From the NCBI GenBank assembly GCA_964511405.1, contig CAZEFK010000112.1, positions 1 through 24,631 of the forward strand: a DNA stretch of 24,631 nucleotides. Reading direction: 5' to 3'. Source of the stretch: CAZEFK01 sp964511405 (GTDB lineage: Bacteria; Pseudomonadota; Alphaproteobacteria; Elsterales; Elsteraceae). Of the stretch, positions 1 through 7,109 are shown piece by piece (positions within the stretch are counted from its first letter, which is position 1; each line of letters opens with the position of its first letter). The translations under genes were made by a program, and so were the position numbers. The notes under the pieces are model-generated. The model was not told where the DNA came from. It made no database searches and saw only the letters and a list, made by a program, of their open reading frames with translations.

Positions 1-1473
1 GGTCGCGAACAGCACCAGCGAGGCCAGGCCCGCCGAACCGATGGCGTAGCCCTTGGTCACCGCCTTGGTGGTGTTGCCGACCGCGTCGAGCGCGTCGGTG
101 GTCACCCGGACGTCCTTGGGCAGGTTCGCCATCTCGGCGATGCCGCCGGCGTTGTCGGTGACCGGGCCATAGGCATCAAGCGCCACCACCACGCCCGCGA
201 GCGCCAGCATCGTGGTCGCGGCGACCGCGATTCCGAACAGCCCGGCCAGCAGATAGGACACGATGATGCCGGCGCAGATCGCCAGCACCGGCAGCGCCGT
301 CGCCTCCATCGACACCGCCAGGCCCTGGATGACGTTGGTGCCGTGGCCGGTGGTCGAGGACAGCGCGATGCTGCGCACCGGACGGTACGCGGTCGCAGTG
401 TAGTATTCCGTGATCACCACCAGCAGGCCGGTCACCGCCAGGCCGACCAGCGCGCACAGGAACAGCGCGGTATTGGTGATCGGCGCCGCCATGATCGGCG
501 ACGGCAGGGTGGCCGGCAGCATCGCATAGGTGACCAGCGCGATCAGGCCGGCCGAGATCACGCCGGCCGCGATCAGCCCCTTGTAGAGCGCCTGCATGAT
601 GTGCTTGGACGGCCCGAGCCGGACGAAGAAGGTGCCGATCACCGACGCGACGATGCACACCGCACCGACCACCAGCGGATACATCATCACGGTCCGGCTG
701 AGCTCGGTCGCCTTGCCCGTGGCGTCGCCGAAGAAGATCGCAGCCAGCAGCATGGTGGCAACGATCGTGACCGCGTAGGTCTCGAACAGGTCGGCGGCCA
801 TGCCGGCGCAGTCGCCGACATTGTCGCCGACATTGTCGGCGATCACCGCCGGATTGCGGGGATCGTCCTCCGGAATGCCGGCCTCGACCTTGCCGACCAG
901 GTCGGCGCCGACGTCGGCGCCCTTGGTGAAGATGCCGCCGCCCAGGCGGGCGAAGATCGAGATCAGCGAGGCGCCGAAGCTGAGCGCGACCAAGCCCTCC
1001 AGGACCCGCCGCTGCTCCAGGCCCATCGCCTGCAGCACGAAGTAGTAGATCGCCACCCCCAACAGCCCCAGCCCGACCACCAGCAGCCCGGTGACCGCGC
1101 CCGACTTGAAGGCGACGTCGAGGGCGGCGGCCATGCCCTGGCGGGCGGCCTCGGCGGTGCGGACATTGGCGCGCACCGAGACATTCATTCCGATGTAGCC
1201 GGCGAGCCCGGACAGCACCGCGCCGATGGCGAAGCCCACCGCTGCCTGCAGGCCCAGGATGGCCCCCAGGATCACGGCCAGTACGATGCCGGCGATGGCG
1301 ATGGTCCGGTATTGGCGGTTGAGGTAGGCGCTGGCCCCTTCCTGGATCGCGGCCGCGATCTCGCGCATGCGGTCGTTGCCCGTGGCCGCCGCCATCACCT
1401 GGCGGCCCGCATAGAGGCCGTAGAGCAGCGCCAACGCCCCGCAGGCGACGACGATAATCGAATAGGATGTCAT
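1..1473 (-). CDS. hppA: K+-independent proton-translocating pyrophosphatase (5' part, cut by left edge)
   Basis: Integral-membrane pump that couples hydrolysis of pyrophosphate to H+ export across the cytoplasmic membrane. The ATG at 1473-1471 opens a frame of 491 visible residues; the family is usually about 700, so roughly the last 200 lie beyond the left edge. Many hydrophobic helices are seen, with the pyrophosphate/Mg loop DVGADLVGKVE starting near residue 187 and the acidic motif NVGDNVGDCAGMAADLFE soon after. Near residue 466 it reads GNTTKAVT: Lys470 and Thr473 occupy the two positions that separate K+-independent from K+-dependent enzymes (Ala and Gly in the latter), so it should be the K+-independent, Rhodospirillum rubrum-like type. 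That subtype is inferred from known family determinants. A purine-rich GGGGA lies just upstream of the start. It is on the same strand as the rib/thiL cluster but separated by 366 bp, so it probably has its own promoter. Confidence 0.96.
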   Translation of the reverse strand, partial: MTSYSIIVVACGALALLYGLYAGRQVMAAATGNDRMREIAAAIQEGASAYLNRQYRTIAIAGIVLAVILGAILGLQAAVGFAIGAVLSGLAGYIGMNVSVRANVRTAEAARQGMAAALDVAFKSGAVTGLLVVGLGLLGVAIYYFVLQAMGLEQRRVLEGLVALSFGASLISIFARLGGGIFTKGADVGADLVGKVEAGIPEDDPRNPAVIADNVGDNVGDCAGMAADLFETYAVTIVATMLLAAIFFGDATGKATELSRTVMMYPLVVGAVCIVASVIGTFFVRLGPSKHIMQALYKGLIAAGVISAGLIALVTYAMLPATLPSPIMAAPITNTALFLCALVGLAVTGLLVVITEYYTATAYRPVRSIALSSTTGHGTNVIQGLAVSMEATALPVLAICAGIIVSYLLAGLFGIAVAATTMLALAGVVVALDAYGPVTDNAGGIAEMANLPKDVRVTTDALDAVGNTTKAVTKGYAIGSAGLASLVLFAT

Positions 1474-1503
1474 CAAAGGTCCCCGTGGATGTGGTGACCT
1501 TTC

Positions 1504-1515
1504 AGGTGGCCACCT
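1504..1515. other. 12-bp perfect palindrome upstream of hppA
   Basis: AGGTGGCCACCT is a perfect palindrome 30 bp upstream of the hppA start. A related half-like copy, AGGTCACC on the minus strand, lies between it and the start (about 1493-1501). It could be an operator or a 5'-UTR element of hppA. No regulator is assigned, and chance cannot be excluded in DNA this GC-rich. Confidence 0.3.
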
Positions 1516-1681
1516 TGTTCTCTTAGCGCCGAGGCGGCGCACCCGAGCGATGACGCCGGACGTGCGGCGTTTTTGCCAGATCCCGGGGACCGGGGCAATC
1601 TTTCCGTCGCCGGATCAACGGTTTGCGCCGGCGGTCAGTAACACGAACAAAAGTCTGGGCAGATCCGTCGATCTCCATCCT

Positions 1682-1787
1682 CGTCATGCCCGCGAAGGCG
1701 GGCATCCAGGTGGCTCGACGACAATATCAGGTATACCAACGGACAGCTTGCCACAACGGCTGGATCCCCGCTTCCGCGGGGATGACG
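1682..1787. repeat. Inverted pair of REP-like palindromes (BIME-like element)
   Basis: Left unit 1682-1709 contains a perfect hairpin at 1686-1705 (8-bp stem ATGCCCGC/GCGGGCAT, loop GAAG). Right unit 1760-1787 contains a perfect hairpin at 1764-1783 (stem ATCCCCGC/GCGGGGAT, loop TTCC). The right unit read on the minus strand (CGTCATCCCCGCGGAAGCGG and on) matches the left unit on the plus strand at all but a few of 28 positions, so the two form an inverted pair about 50 bp apart. The core CGTCATxCCCGC..GCGGGxATCCAG resembles dispersed intergenic palindromes known in many alphaproteobacterial genomes. It lies downstream of the thiL-side operon and upstream of hppA, where it could also act as a transcript end or stabiliser. 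Confidence 0.85.
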
Positions 1788-1839
1788 GCGGGAGACAGGG
1801 GCTGAGACAGCCTGCCCGGGGTTTGCCCTATCGCGGCGG

Positions 1840-2292
1840 TCAGCCCGGCTGGTTCAGCAGATGGTCGTTGATGTGGCGGATGTTGGCCCGAATGTCGATT
1901 CCGCGCACCGAGCCCTCGCCGACCAGCTGCTGGCCGCCGGCCAGCAGCTCGCGCTTGACATAGTCCTGGTTGTCCAGGTTTTCGGGCCCCGGCCGCTGGG
2001 CAAAGCTGGTCAAGTACTGCCGGAACAGGTCCTGCAGCCGGGTCTTGTTCTCGTTGACGGTCTTGAGCGGGCCACCCTCGACCGTCTCGACGGTGATCTG
2101 GAAGCTCCGGGTCTCGACCGGAACCCCGTCGCGCAGGATCGAGACGTCGATCTGCGGGATATCGACATTGGCCGGCCGCGTGTTGGCCGCGGTGTACTCG
2201 GCCGCCTCGCGCTGCTTGACGAAGTTGATGAAATAAGCAACCGCGGCGCCCAGGGCGACCAGAGCGAACAGCGTCGTCAGCACCCGGACCAC
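1840..2292 (-). CDS. Small membrane-anchored protein of unknown function (weakly FliL-like)
   Basis: A 150-residue protein I do not recognise with confidence. It starts with GTG at 2292, 21 nt after the thiL stop, so it is very likely the last gene of the rib-nusB-thiL operon. Residues 4-24 form one hydrophobic helix (uncleaved signal anchor), followed by a periplasmic-side domain: a beta-rich first half (DIPQIDVSILRDG, SFQITVETVEGG) and a helical second half (TRLQDLFRQYLTSFAQRPG, YVKRELLAGGQQLVGEG) ending in GSVRGIDIRANI. The layout of an N-terminal helix, paired strands and a helix with a YVKRELL-like segment recalls FliL, the flagellar stator-associated protein. The resemblance is by eye only and the neighbours are not flagellar. 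A conserved hypothetical is the safer label. Confidence 0.75.
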   Translation of the reverse strand: MVRVLTTLFALVALGAAVAYFINFVKQREAAEYTAANTRPANVDIPQIDVSILRDGVPVETRSFQITVETVEGGPLKTVNENKTRLQDLFRQYLTSFAQRPGPENLDNQDYVKRELLAGGQQLVGEGSVRGIDIRANIRHINDHLLNQPG

Positions 2293-2313
2293 AGCGACCG
2301 CCCCCGTCGTTCG

Positions 2314-3306
2314 TCAGAAATGATCCCAGCCCCCGCGCGCCACCGGGATCGGCCAGCCGGCGCCGTCGACCACCCGCACCGTCGGCGCGCCGGCTTCCAC
2401 GCGGCCGATCACCGTCACCGGCGTGGCCGTCGCCCGCGATACCTCAAATACCATGTCGCGGCGGCCGGGCGGAACCGTGAACGCCAGCTCGTAATCGTCG
2501 CCGCCGCCCAGGATGCGGTCCAGCACGGCGGGATCGGCCCGCAGCGCTGCCTCTACGGCGGCGGACAGCGGCAGGCGATCGGCGTCGATGACCAGGGCGG
2601 CGGCGCTGACCGCGGCAATATGCCCGACGTCCTGCACCAGCCCATCGGACACATCGAGGCCGGCGCTGGCGATCCCGGCCAGCGCCGCGCCCAGGGCGGT
2701 CCGCGGCTGCGGCAGCCGATAGCGGTCGGCCAAATATCGGGCGTCGTCGGCGGACGCCGGGCGCCGTCCCTGCACGACCTCGAGCCCCAGCGCCGCATCG
2801 CCGATGGTCCCGCTGACGCACAGCAGGTCGCCGGGCTGCGCACCGCCGCGGGTGACCGGCTGCGTGACCCGCCCCAGCGCCGTGATCGAGATCGCCAGCG
2901 GGCCGGGCGTCGCGACCGTGTCGCCGCCGGCCAGACCGATCCCATAGGCGGCCTGGTCCTCGGCGAGGCCGGCGGCGAAGGCCGCCAGCCAGTCGTCGTC
3001 GCAGCTATCGGGCAGCATCAGGGCCAGGGTATAGGCGACCGGAACCGCGCCCATGGCCGCCAGGTCCGACAGATTGACCCGCAAGGCCTTGCGCGCGACC
3101 AGCGCCGCCGGCTCGTCGCCGACGAAATGGACGCCGCCGACCAGGGCGTCGGTGGTCATCGCCAGCCGTCCGCCGCCCTCGATCAGGGCCGCGTCGTCCA
3201 GCAGCCCCAAGGCGCCCGGGACGCCGGCGGCGAGCGGCGCGAAGAAGCGGGCGATGCGGTCGAACTCGCCGAGCCGGCGGGCCGGCCCGACGGTCGACTT
3301 AGCCAC
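2314..3306 (-). CDS. thiL: Thiamine-monophosphate kinase
   Basis: Phosphorylates thiamine monophosphate to thiamine diphosphate with ATP, the last step of cofactor synthesis, in the cytoplasm. At 330 residues it has the family's usual length. Visible motifs are the N-terminal LGEFDRIARFF, LGLLDDAALI (metal/nucleotide-binding acidic pair), MTTDALVGGVHF, the NLSDLAAMGA helix, LAGGDTVATPGPL, and in the second half SAGLDVSDGLVQD and GGGDDYELAF, in the order typical of ThiL. The GTG start at 3306-3304 is chosen because it puts LGEFDRI at the usual distance from the N-terminus. It overlaps the end of nusB by 8 bp, suggesting coupled translation. nusB-thiL adjacency is common in alphaproteobacteria. 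Confidence 0.96.
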   Translation of the reverse strand: MAKSTVGPARRLGEFDRIARFFAPLAAGVPGALGLLDDAALIEGGGRLAMTTDALVGGVHFVGDEPAALVARKALRVNLSDLAAMGAVPVAYTLALMLPDSCDDDWLAAFAAGLAEDQAAYGIGLAGGDTVATPGPLAISITALGRVTQPVTRGGAQPGDLLCVSGTIGDAALGLEVVQGRRPASADDARYLADRYRLPQPRTALGAALAGIASAGLDVSDGLVQDVGHIAAVSAAALVIDADRLPLSAAVEAALRADPAVLDRILGGGDDYELAFTVPPGRRDMVFEVSRATATPVTVIGRVEAGAPTVRVVDGAGWPIPVARGGWDHF

Positions 3307-3757
3307 GCGCCGCCCCGAACTCGGGCGCGCGCAGGACGCGCGCCAGCTTGTCCAGCACGCCGTTGACCAGGCCCGGCTCCTTGCCCGCGAAGAAGGCGTG
3401 GGCGATGTCCACATACTCGCTGATCACCACGCGCGCCGGAACATCGGCCCGGGCCATCAGCTCGAACGCCCCGGCGCGCAGGATCGCACGCAGCACCATT
3501 TCCAGCCGCTCCAGGCTCCAGCCTTCGACCAGGGTCCCGGCCACCGCCTCGTCGATCTCGGCGATGCGGTCGGCGACGCCGGCGACGAGCTCGCCGAACA
3601 GGGCGCGGTCGGCGGTTTCGGGCAGCCGGTGGGTCACGAACTCGGCGATCACCTGGCGCGGCTCGGGCTCGTTCATGTCGAGCTGGTAGAGCGCCTGGAC
3701 GGCGGCGATCCGCGCCTCGCGCCGGCCGGCCGCGGCGGATGGTTTCTTGGCAGCCAT
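3299..3757 (-). CDS. nusB: Transcription antitermination factor NusB
   Basis: All-helical RNA-binding protein that, with NusE (ribosomal protein S10), binds boxA of rRNA transcripts and prevents premature termination. The 152 residues begin with an Ala/Lys-rich tail (MAAKKPSAAAGRREAR) and continue with the diagnostic ARIAAVQALYQLDMNE helix, then ILRAGAFELMARADVPARVV and SEYVDIAHAFF, ending with GLVNGVLDKLARVLR. The ATG at 3757 lies 5 nt after the ribBX stop and gives the canonical N-terminus. The end overlaps thiL by 8 bp. In many alphaproteobacteria ribH lies directly upstream of nusB; here ribBX abuts it instead. Confidence 0.96.
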   Translation of the reverse strand: MAAKKPSAAAGRREARIAAVQALYQLDMNEPEPRQVIAEFVTHRLPETADRALFGELVAGVADRIAEIDEAVAGTLVEGWSLERLEMVLRAILRAGAFELMARADVPARVVISEYVDIAHAFFAGKEPGLVNGVLDKLARVLRAPEFGAARG

Positions 3758-3762
3758 GGCGA

Positions 3763-4917
3763 TCAGGACTGTTCGCGGGCCAGGCGCTGGGCGCTGATCC
3801 GGCGGATCGGCTGCTGGCCCGCCACCGACAGGCCGTAGCCGTCCAGCCCGATGATGGTCCGGCGATGGTTGGACAGCAGGATCATCTCGCGCACCCCCAG
3901 GTCGCACAGGATCTGGGCGCCGACGCCGTAGTCGCGCAGCTCGTCGGGGCTGTCCGGCCGGTGATCGAGCCTGGCCTTGATCCGATCGGACAGGCTGGAG
4001 GGGTGCGGCTCGCGAATCAGCACGACCACGCCGCGGCCAGCCTCGCCGATCTCGCGCATCGCCGCCTGCAGGTCGCCGCCCGGGGCGGCGGTGCGATCGC
4101 CCAGCACGTCGTCGACGACGTTGAGCGCGTGCATGCGCACCAGCACCGGCCCGGGGGTCGCGATATCGCCCTTCACCAGCGCCACATGCTCGGCGTAGCT
4201 GACGGTGTTCTTGTACACGATCAGTCGGAACTCGCCGCCATGGAGGCTGTCCAGCGTGGTCTCCAACAGGCGCTCGACCTGGCGCTCGCGGCGCCGCCGA
4301 TAGCTGATCAGGTCGGCGATGGTGCCGACCTTGAGCCCGTGGAACTGGGCGAATCGCACCAGGTCGGGCAGCCGGGCCATGGTGCCGTCGTCGTTCATGA
4401 TCTCGCAGATCACCCCGGCCGGCCGGAACCCCGCCATGCGCGCGAGGTCGACGGCCGCCTCGGTATGGCCGGTGCGGACCAGCACGCCGCCGTCGCGCGC
4501 CACCAGCGGGAAGACGTGCCCGGGGCTGGTGATGGCCTCGCGGCCCTGGGCGGGATCGATGGCCACCTGGACGGTGCGCGCCCGGTCGGCGGCCGAGATC
4601 CCGGTGGTGATGCCCTCGCGCGCCTCGATCGACACGGTGAACGCGGTCTGGTGCCGGGTGCCGTTGTGCTGGGACATCAGCGGCAGGCCCAGCTGCTCCA
4701 CGCGCTCGCGCGTCAGCGGCAGGCAAATCAGTCCGCGGCCGAAACGGGCCATGAAGTTGATGGCCTCGGGCGTCGCGCAGTCGGCCGCGACCATCAGGTC
4801 GCCCTCGTTCTCGCGGTCCTCGTCGTCGACCAGGATGACGCGCTTGCCGGCGCGCACGTCCTCGAGCAGGTCGTCGACCGACGACAGCGCGGCGCGATCT
4901 TCCACGGTCGCGCTCAC
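3763..4917 (-). CDS. ribBX: RibBX: 3,4-dihydroxy-2-butanone-4-phosphate synthase with degenerate GTP cyclohydrolase II-like domain
   Basis: Makes the four-carbon riboflavin precursor from ribulose 5-phosphate. The 384 residues start with GTG at 4917, sharing GTGA with the ribE stop (4-bp overlap). Residues 10-205 are a complete DHBP synthase: DDEDRENEGDL at 31-41 (Mg/substrate acidic loop), QHNGTRHQTAF at 83-93, SPGHVFPL at 131-138 and RTGHTEAAVDL at 148-158. Residues 210-384 align in position with GTP cyclohydrolase II, but the zinc motif, normally of the type SECLTGDVFGSLRCDC, reads HALNVVDDVLGD (263-274) with no cysteine. The only downstream Cys is Cys338. The fold seems retained (YGVGAQILCDLG near 330, NHRRTIIGLDGYGL near 350). 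This matches the RibBX class described in Proteobacteria, in which cyclohydrolase activity is lost. A separate ribA must then exist elsewhere. Confidence 0.92.
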   Translation of the reverse strand: MSATVEDRAALSSVDDLLEDVRAGKRVILVDDEDRENEGDLMVAADCATPEAINFMARFGRGLICLPLTRERVEQLGLPLMSQHNGTRHQTAFTVSIEAREGITTGISAADRARTVQVAIDPAQGREAITSPGHVFPLVARDGGVLVRTGHTEAAVDLARMAGFRPAGVICEIMNDDGTMARLPDLVRFAQFHGLKVGTIADLISYRRRRERQVERLLETTLDSLHGGEFRLIVYKNTVSYAEHVALVKGDIATPGPVLVRMHALNVVDDVLGDRTAAPGGDLQAAMREIGEAGRGVVVLIREPHPSSLSDRIKARLDHRPDSPDELRDYGVGAQILCDLGVREMILLSNHRRTIIGLDGYGLSVAGQQPIRRISAQRLAREQS

Positions 4918-5525
4918 GCCGCCGCCTCCGGCCGGGCCAGCTGGCGGGCGACATAGCGCGCCAGCATGTCGACCTCGAAATTGAGTTCGTCGCCCGGCCC
5001 CAGCGTCGCGAACGTGGTGTGCTGGCGGGTGTGGGGGATGATGTTGACGCCGAACCGCGGGCCGTCGATCTGGTTGACGGTCAGGCTGACCCCGTCCAGC
5101 GCGATCGAGCCTTTGGGGGCGACCAGCCGTTCGAAGGCCGTCGGCAGCTCGAACACGAAGCGCGTGCTGCCGCCCTCGGGCGCCACCGACACCACCCGGG
5201 CGATGCCGTCGACATGGCCGAACACGATATGCCCACCCAGCTCGTCGCCGATCCGCAGCGCGCGCTCCAGGTTGATCGGACGACCGACCGCCCAGCCCCG
5301 CAGCGTCGTGCGCGACGCGGTTTCGGCCGACGCTTCGGCCTCGAACCAATCGGGTCCGAGCGCGATCGCGGTCAGGCACACGCCCGAGCAGGCGACCGAG
5401 GCGCCGATGGCCAGGCCCGACGCCGTCTCGGCGCTGGTGGCGATACGCAGCCGGATATCGGCGGCAGCGGACCCGGGCGCGATCGCGGCGACGCGCCCGA
5501 CGTCGGTGATGATGCCGGTGAACAT
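4914..5525 (-). CDS. ribE: Riboflavin synthase, alpha chain
   Basis: Final enzyme of riboflavin synthesis: dismutates two 6,7-dimethyl-8-ribityllumazine molecules into riboflavin and the pyrimidine precursor. The protein has 203 residues, beginning with the signature MFTGIITDVG. It shows the two internally repeated lumazine-binding barrels: VACSGVCLTAI in the first and SIALDGVSLTVNQI in the second, with the linking GDELGGHIVFGHVDG. The ATG at 5525 follows the ribD stop by 10 nt, and the TGA overlaps the GTG of ribBX. Its lumazine substrate is made by RibH, whose gene is not in this window. In some organisms this gene is called ribC. Confidence 0.97.
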   Translation of the reverse strand: MFTGIITDVGRVAAIAPGSAAADIRLRIATSAETASGLAIGASVACSGVCLTAIALGPDWFEAEASAETASRTTLRGWAVGRPINLERALRIGDELGGHIVFGHVDGIARVVSVAPEGGSTRFVFELPTAFERLVAPKGSIALDGVSLTVNQIDGPRFGVNIIPHTRQHTTFATLGPGDELNFEVDMLARYVARQLARPEAAA

Positions 5526-5535
5526 GGGCCGTAAC

Positions 5536-6642
5536 CTAGGCGTCGCGGCGGTAGGTTTCCAGAAGGTCTTCGCCGACGGCCTCGATCCCGTCCGCCCTGA
5601 GGCGCGGTGCCGCACCCGGCTCGATGACGCCGAGGGCGGCAATCGCCGCGATGCCGTCGCCGCCCATGACCAGGGGCGCCCGAAACCAGGCGACCCGATC
5701 GACCAGATCAGCGCGCAGGAAGCTGGCGGCCAGCCGGCCGCCGCCTTCCAGCAGCAGCCGGGTCATGCCGCGCGCCGCCAGGACTGCCAGCATGGCGCCG
5801 GGATCGAGGCCGCCGTCGGCGCCGGCCGCGACCGCGACGATCTCCGCCCCCGCCGCCGCCAGGGCCTGCCGGCGCGCCGGGTCGGCGTCGGGGCGGCACA
5901 GCACCCACAGCGGCACCTGCCGGGCGCCCTGCACCAGCTTGGACTCCAGCGGCAGACCGAGGCGGCTGTCCGCGACCACGCGCACCGGCGACCGCGCCGC
6001 GAGGCCGGGCAGGCGGCAGGTGAGCTCGGGATCGTCGGCCAGCACGGTGCCGCTGCCGACCAGGATCGCGTCGGCCTCCGCCCGCATCAGGTGCGCCCGG
6101 CGCCGCGCCGCCGGCCCGGTGATCCAGCGGCTGGCGCCGCCGGCGGCGGCGATGCGGCCGTCGAGCGTGGTCGCGACCTTCCAGGTCACCAGCGGCCGGT
6201 GCTGGTGGATGCGCAGGAAGAAGCCGGCATTGATCACGGCCGCGGCGTCGGCCAGGAACGGCGCGGTGACCGCCACCCCGGCCGCGCGCAAGCGGCCGAG
6301 GCCGGCCCCCGACACGCGCGGGTCGGGGTCCTCGACGGCGGCGACGACGCGGGCGACTCCGGCCGCGATCAGCGCGTCGGCGCAGGGCCCGGTGGCGCCG
6401 TGATGGGCGCAGGGTTCCAGCGACACGTAGGCGGTCGCGCCTGCTGCAGCCGGGCCGGCGCGGCGGAGCGCTTCGACCTCGGCATGGGGGCGGCCGCCGG
6501 GCTGGGTCCAGCCGCGGCCGACGACGCGGCCGCCCTGGACCAGCACGCAGCCGACCGCCGGATTGGGAGCGGTCGTGCCGAGGCCCCGCCGGGCGAGGCC
6601 GAACGCCATCGCCATGAAGGCGGTGTCGGCCGCGCCGGTCAC
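5536..6642 (-). CDS. ribD: Bifunctional pyrimidine deaminase/reductase
   Basis: Carries out the second and third steps of riboflavin synthesis: deamination of the GTP-derived pyrimidine, then NADPH-dependent reduction of the ribosyl side chain. The 368 residues start with GTG at 6642, 5 nt after the nrdR stop; an in-frame ATG nine codons later is possible, but the first start keeps the tight spacing. The deaminase domain (1-145) has APNPAVGCVLV at 25-35, zinc ligand His53 with catalytic Glu55 (HAEVEAL) and Cys78/Cys87 in EPCAHHGATGPCADAL. The reductase domain (148-368) has VTWKVATTLDGRIA at 152-165, SRWITG at 171-176, GSGTVLADDP near 197 and LLLEGGGRLAASFL. Both halves look intact. Confidence 0.97.
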   Translation of the reverse strand: MTGAADTAFMAMAFGLARRGLGTTAPNPAVGCVLVQGGRVVGRGWTQPGGRPHAEVEALRRAGPAAAGATAYVSLEPCAHHGATGPCADALIAAGVARVVAAVEDPDPRVSGAGLGRLRAAGVAVTAPFLADAAAVINAGFFLRIHQHRPLVTWKVATTLDGRIAAAGGASRWITGPAARRRAHLMRAEADAILVGSGTVLADDPELTCRLPGLAARSPVRVVADSRLGLPLESKLVQGARQVPLWVLCRPDADPARRQALAAAGAEIVAVAAGADGGLDPGAMLAVLAARGMTRLLLEGGGRLAASFLRADLVDRVAWFRAPLVMGGDGIAAIAALGVIEPGAAPRLRADGIEAVGEDLLETYRRDA

Positions 6643-6647
6643 GGCAC

Positions 6648-7106
6648 CTAGTCCCGTTCGACGTTCAGCTTGCCGACGAAGTCCTCGAAGTCCTTGACCT
6701 CGCGGAAGTTCCGGTAGACCGAGGCGAAGCGCACATAGGCCACCGGATCCAGGCTGTAGAGCGCGTCCATGACCTGCTCGCCGATCTGGTCCGAGGTGAC
6801 CTCGGCTTCGCCCGAGCTTTCCAGGCGGCGCACGATGGCGTTGACGATGCGTTCGACCCGCTCGCCGTCGATCGGGCGCTTGCGCGTCGCGATCATGATC
6901 GAGCGCGCCAGCTTGTCGCGATCGAAGGGCACGCGCTTGCCGCTCTTCTTCAGCACCGTCAGCTCGCGCAGCTGCACCCGCTCGAAAGTGGTGAAGCGCG
7001 ATCCGCACGCGGCACAGAACCGCCGGCGGCGGATGGCCGCGTTGTCGTCGGTTGGCCGCGAATCCTTCACCTGCGTGTCGTCATTCCCGCAGAACGGGCA
7101 GCGCAT
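6648..7106 (-). CDS. nrdR: Transcriptional repressor NrdR
   Basis: ATP/dATP-sensing repressor of ribonucleotide reductase genes. At 152 residues it has the family length. The N-terminal zinc ribbon has Cys3, Cys6, Cys31 and Cys34 (MRCPFC and FCAACGSRFTTFE), followed by an ATP-cone domain with LTVLKKSGKRVPFDRDKL at about 49-66 and YVRFASVYRNFREVKDFEDF near the end. The ATG at 7106 lies 3 nt after the rpiB stop; ribD follows 5 nt after its own stop. nrdR next to ribD is a long-known association. glyA, often the gene before nrdR in alphaproteobacteria, is not here; rpiB takes that place directly. Confidence 0.98.
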   Translation of the reverse strand: MRCPFCGNDDTQVKDSRPTDDNAAIRRRRFCAACGSRFTTFERVQLRELTVLKKSGKRVPFDRDKLARSIMIATRKRPIDGERVERIVNAIVRRLESSGEAEVTSDQIGEQVMDALYSLDPVAYVRFASVYRNFREVKDFEDFVGKLNVERD

Positions 7107-7109
7107 CCC

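Larger units (their letters stand above)
1474..1839. other. 366-bp intergenic region with REP-like doublet
   Basis: Gap between the hypothetical membrane protein gene (stop 1842-1840) and hppA (start 1473). It holds the palindrome at 1504-1515 and the inverted REP-like pair at 1682-1787. Short open frames here contain the repeat and have no recognisable protein content. I could not identify a convincing -35/-10 pair for hppA, although a promoter is expected in this stretch. Confidence 0.6.

Noticed and set aside
343..1497. Long plus-strand open frame of 384 codons opposite hppA
   Set aside because: Translation is Arg/Asp/His/Gln-rich without family motifs; it is the antisense shadow of the pyrophosphatase gene in GC-rich DNA.
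1861..3366. 501-codon plus-strand open frame opposite thiL and the small membrane protein
   Set aside because: Antisense shadow; composition dominated by Arg, Gly, Asp and Gln.
3763..4290. Frameshift or pseudogene in the second half of the RibB gene
   Set aside because: The frame is continuous to a normal stop next to nusB and conserved fold segments persist; only catalytic residues changed, as in known RibBX proteins.
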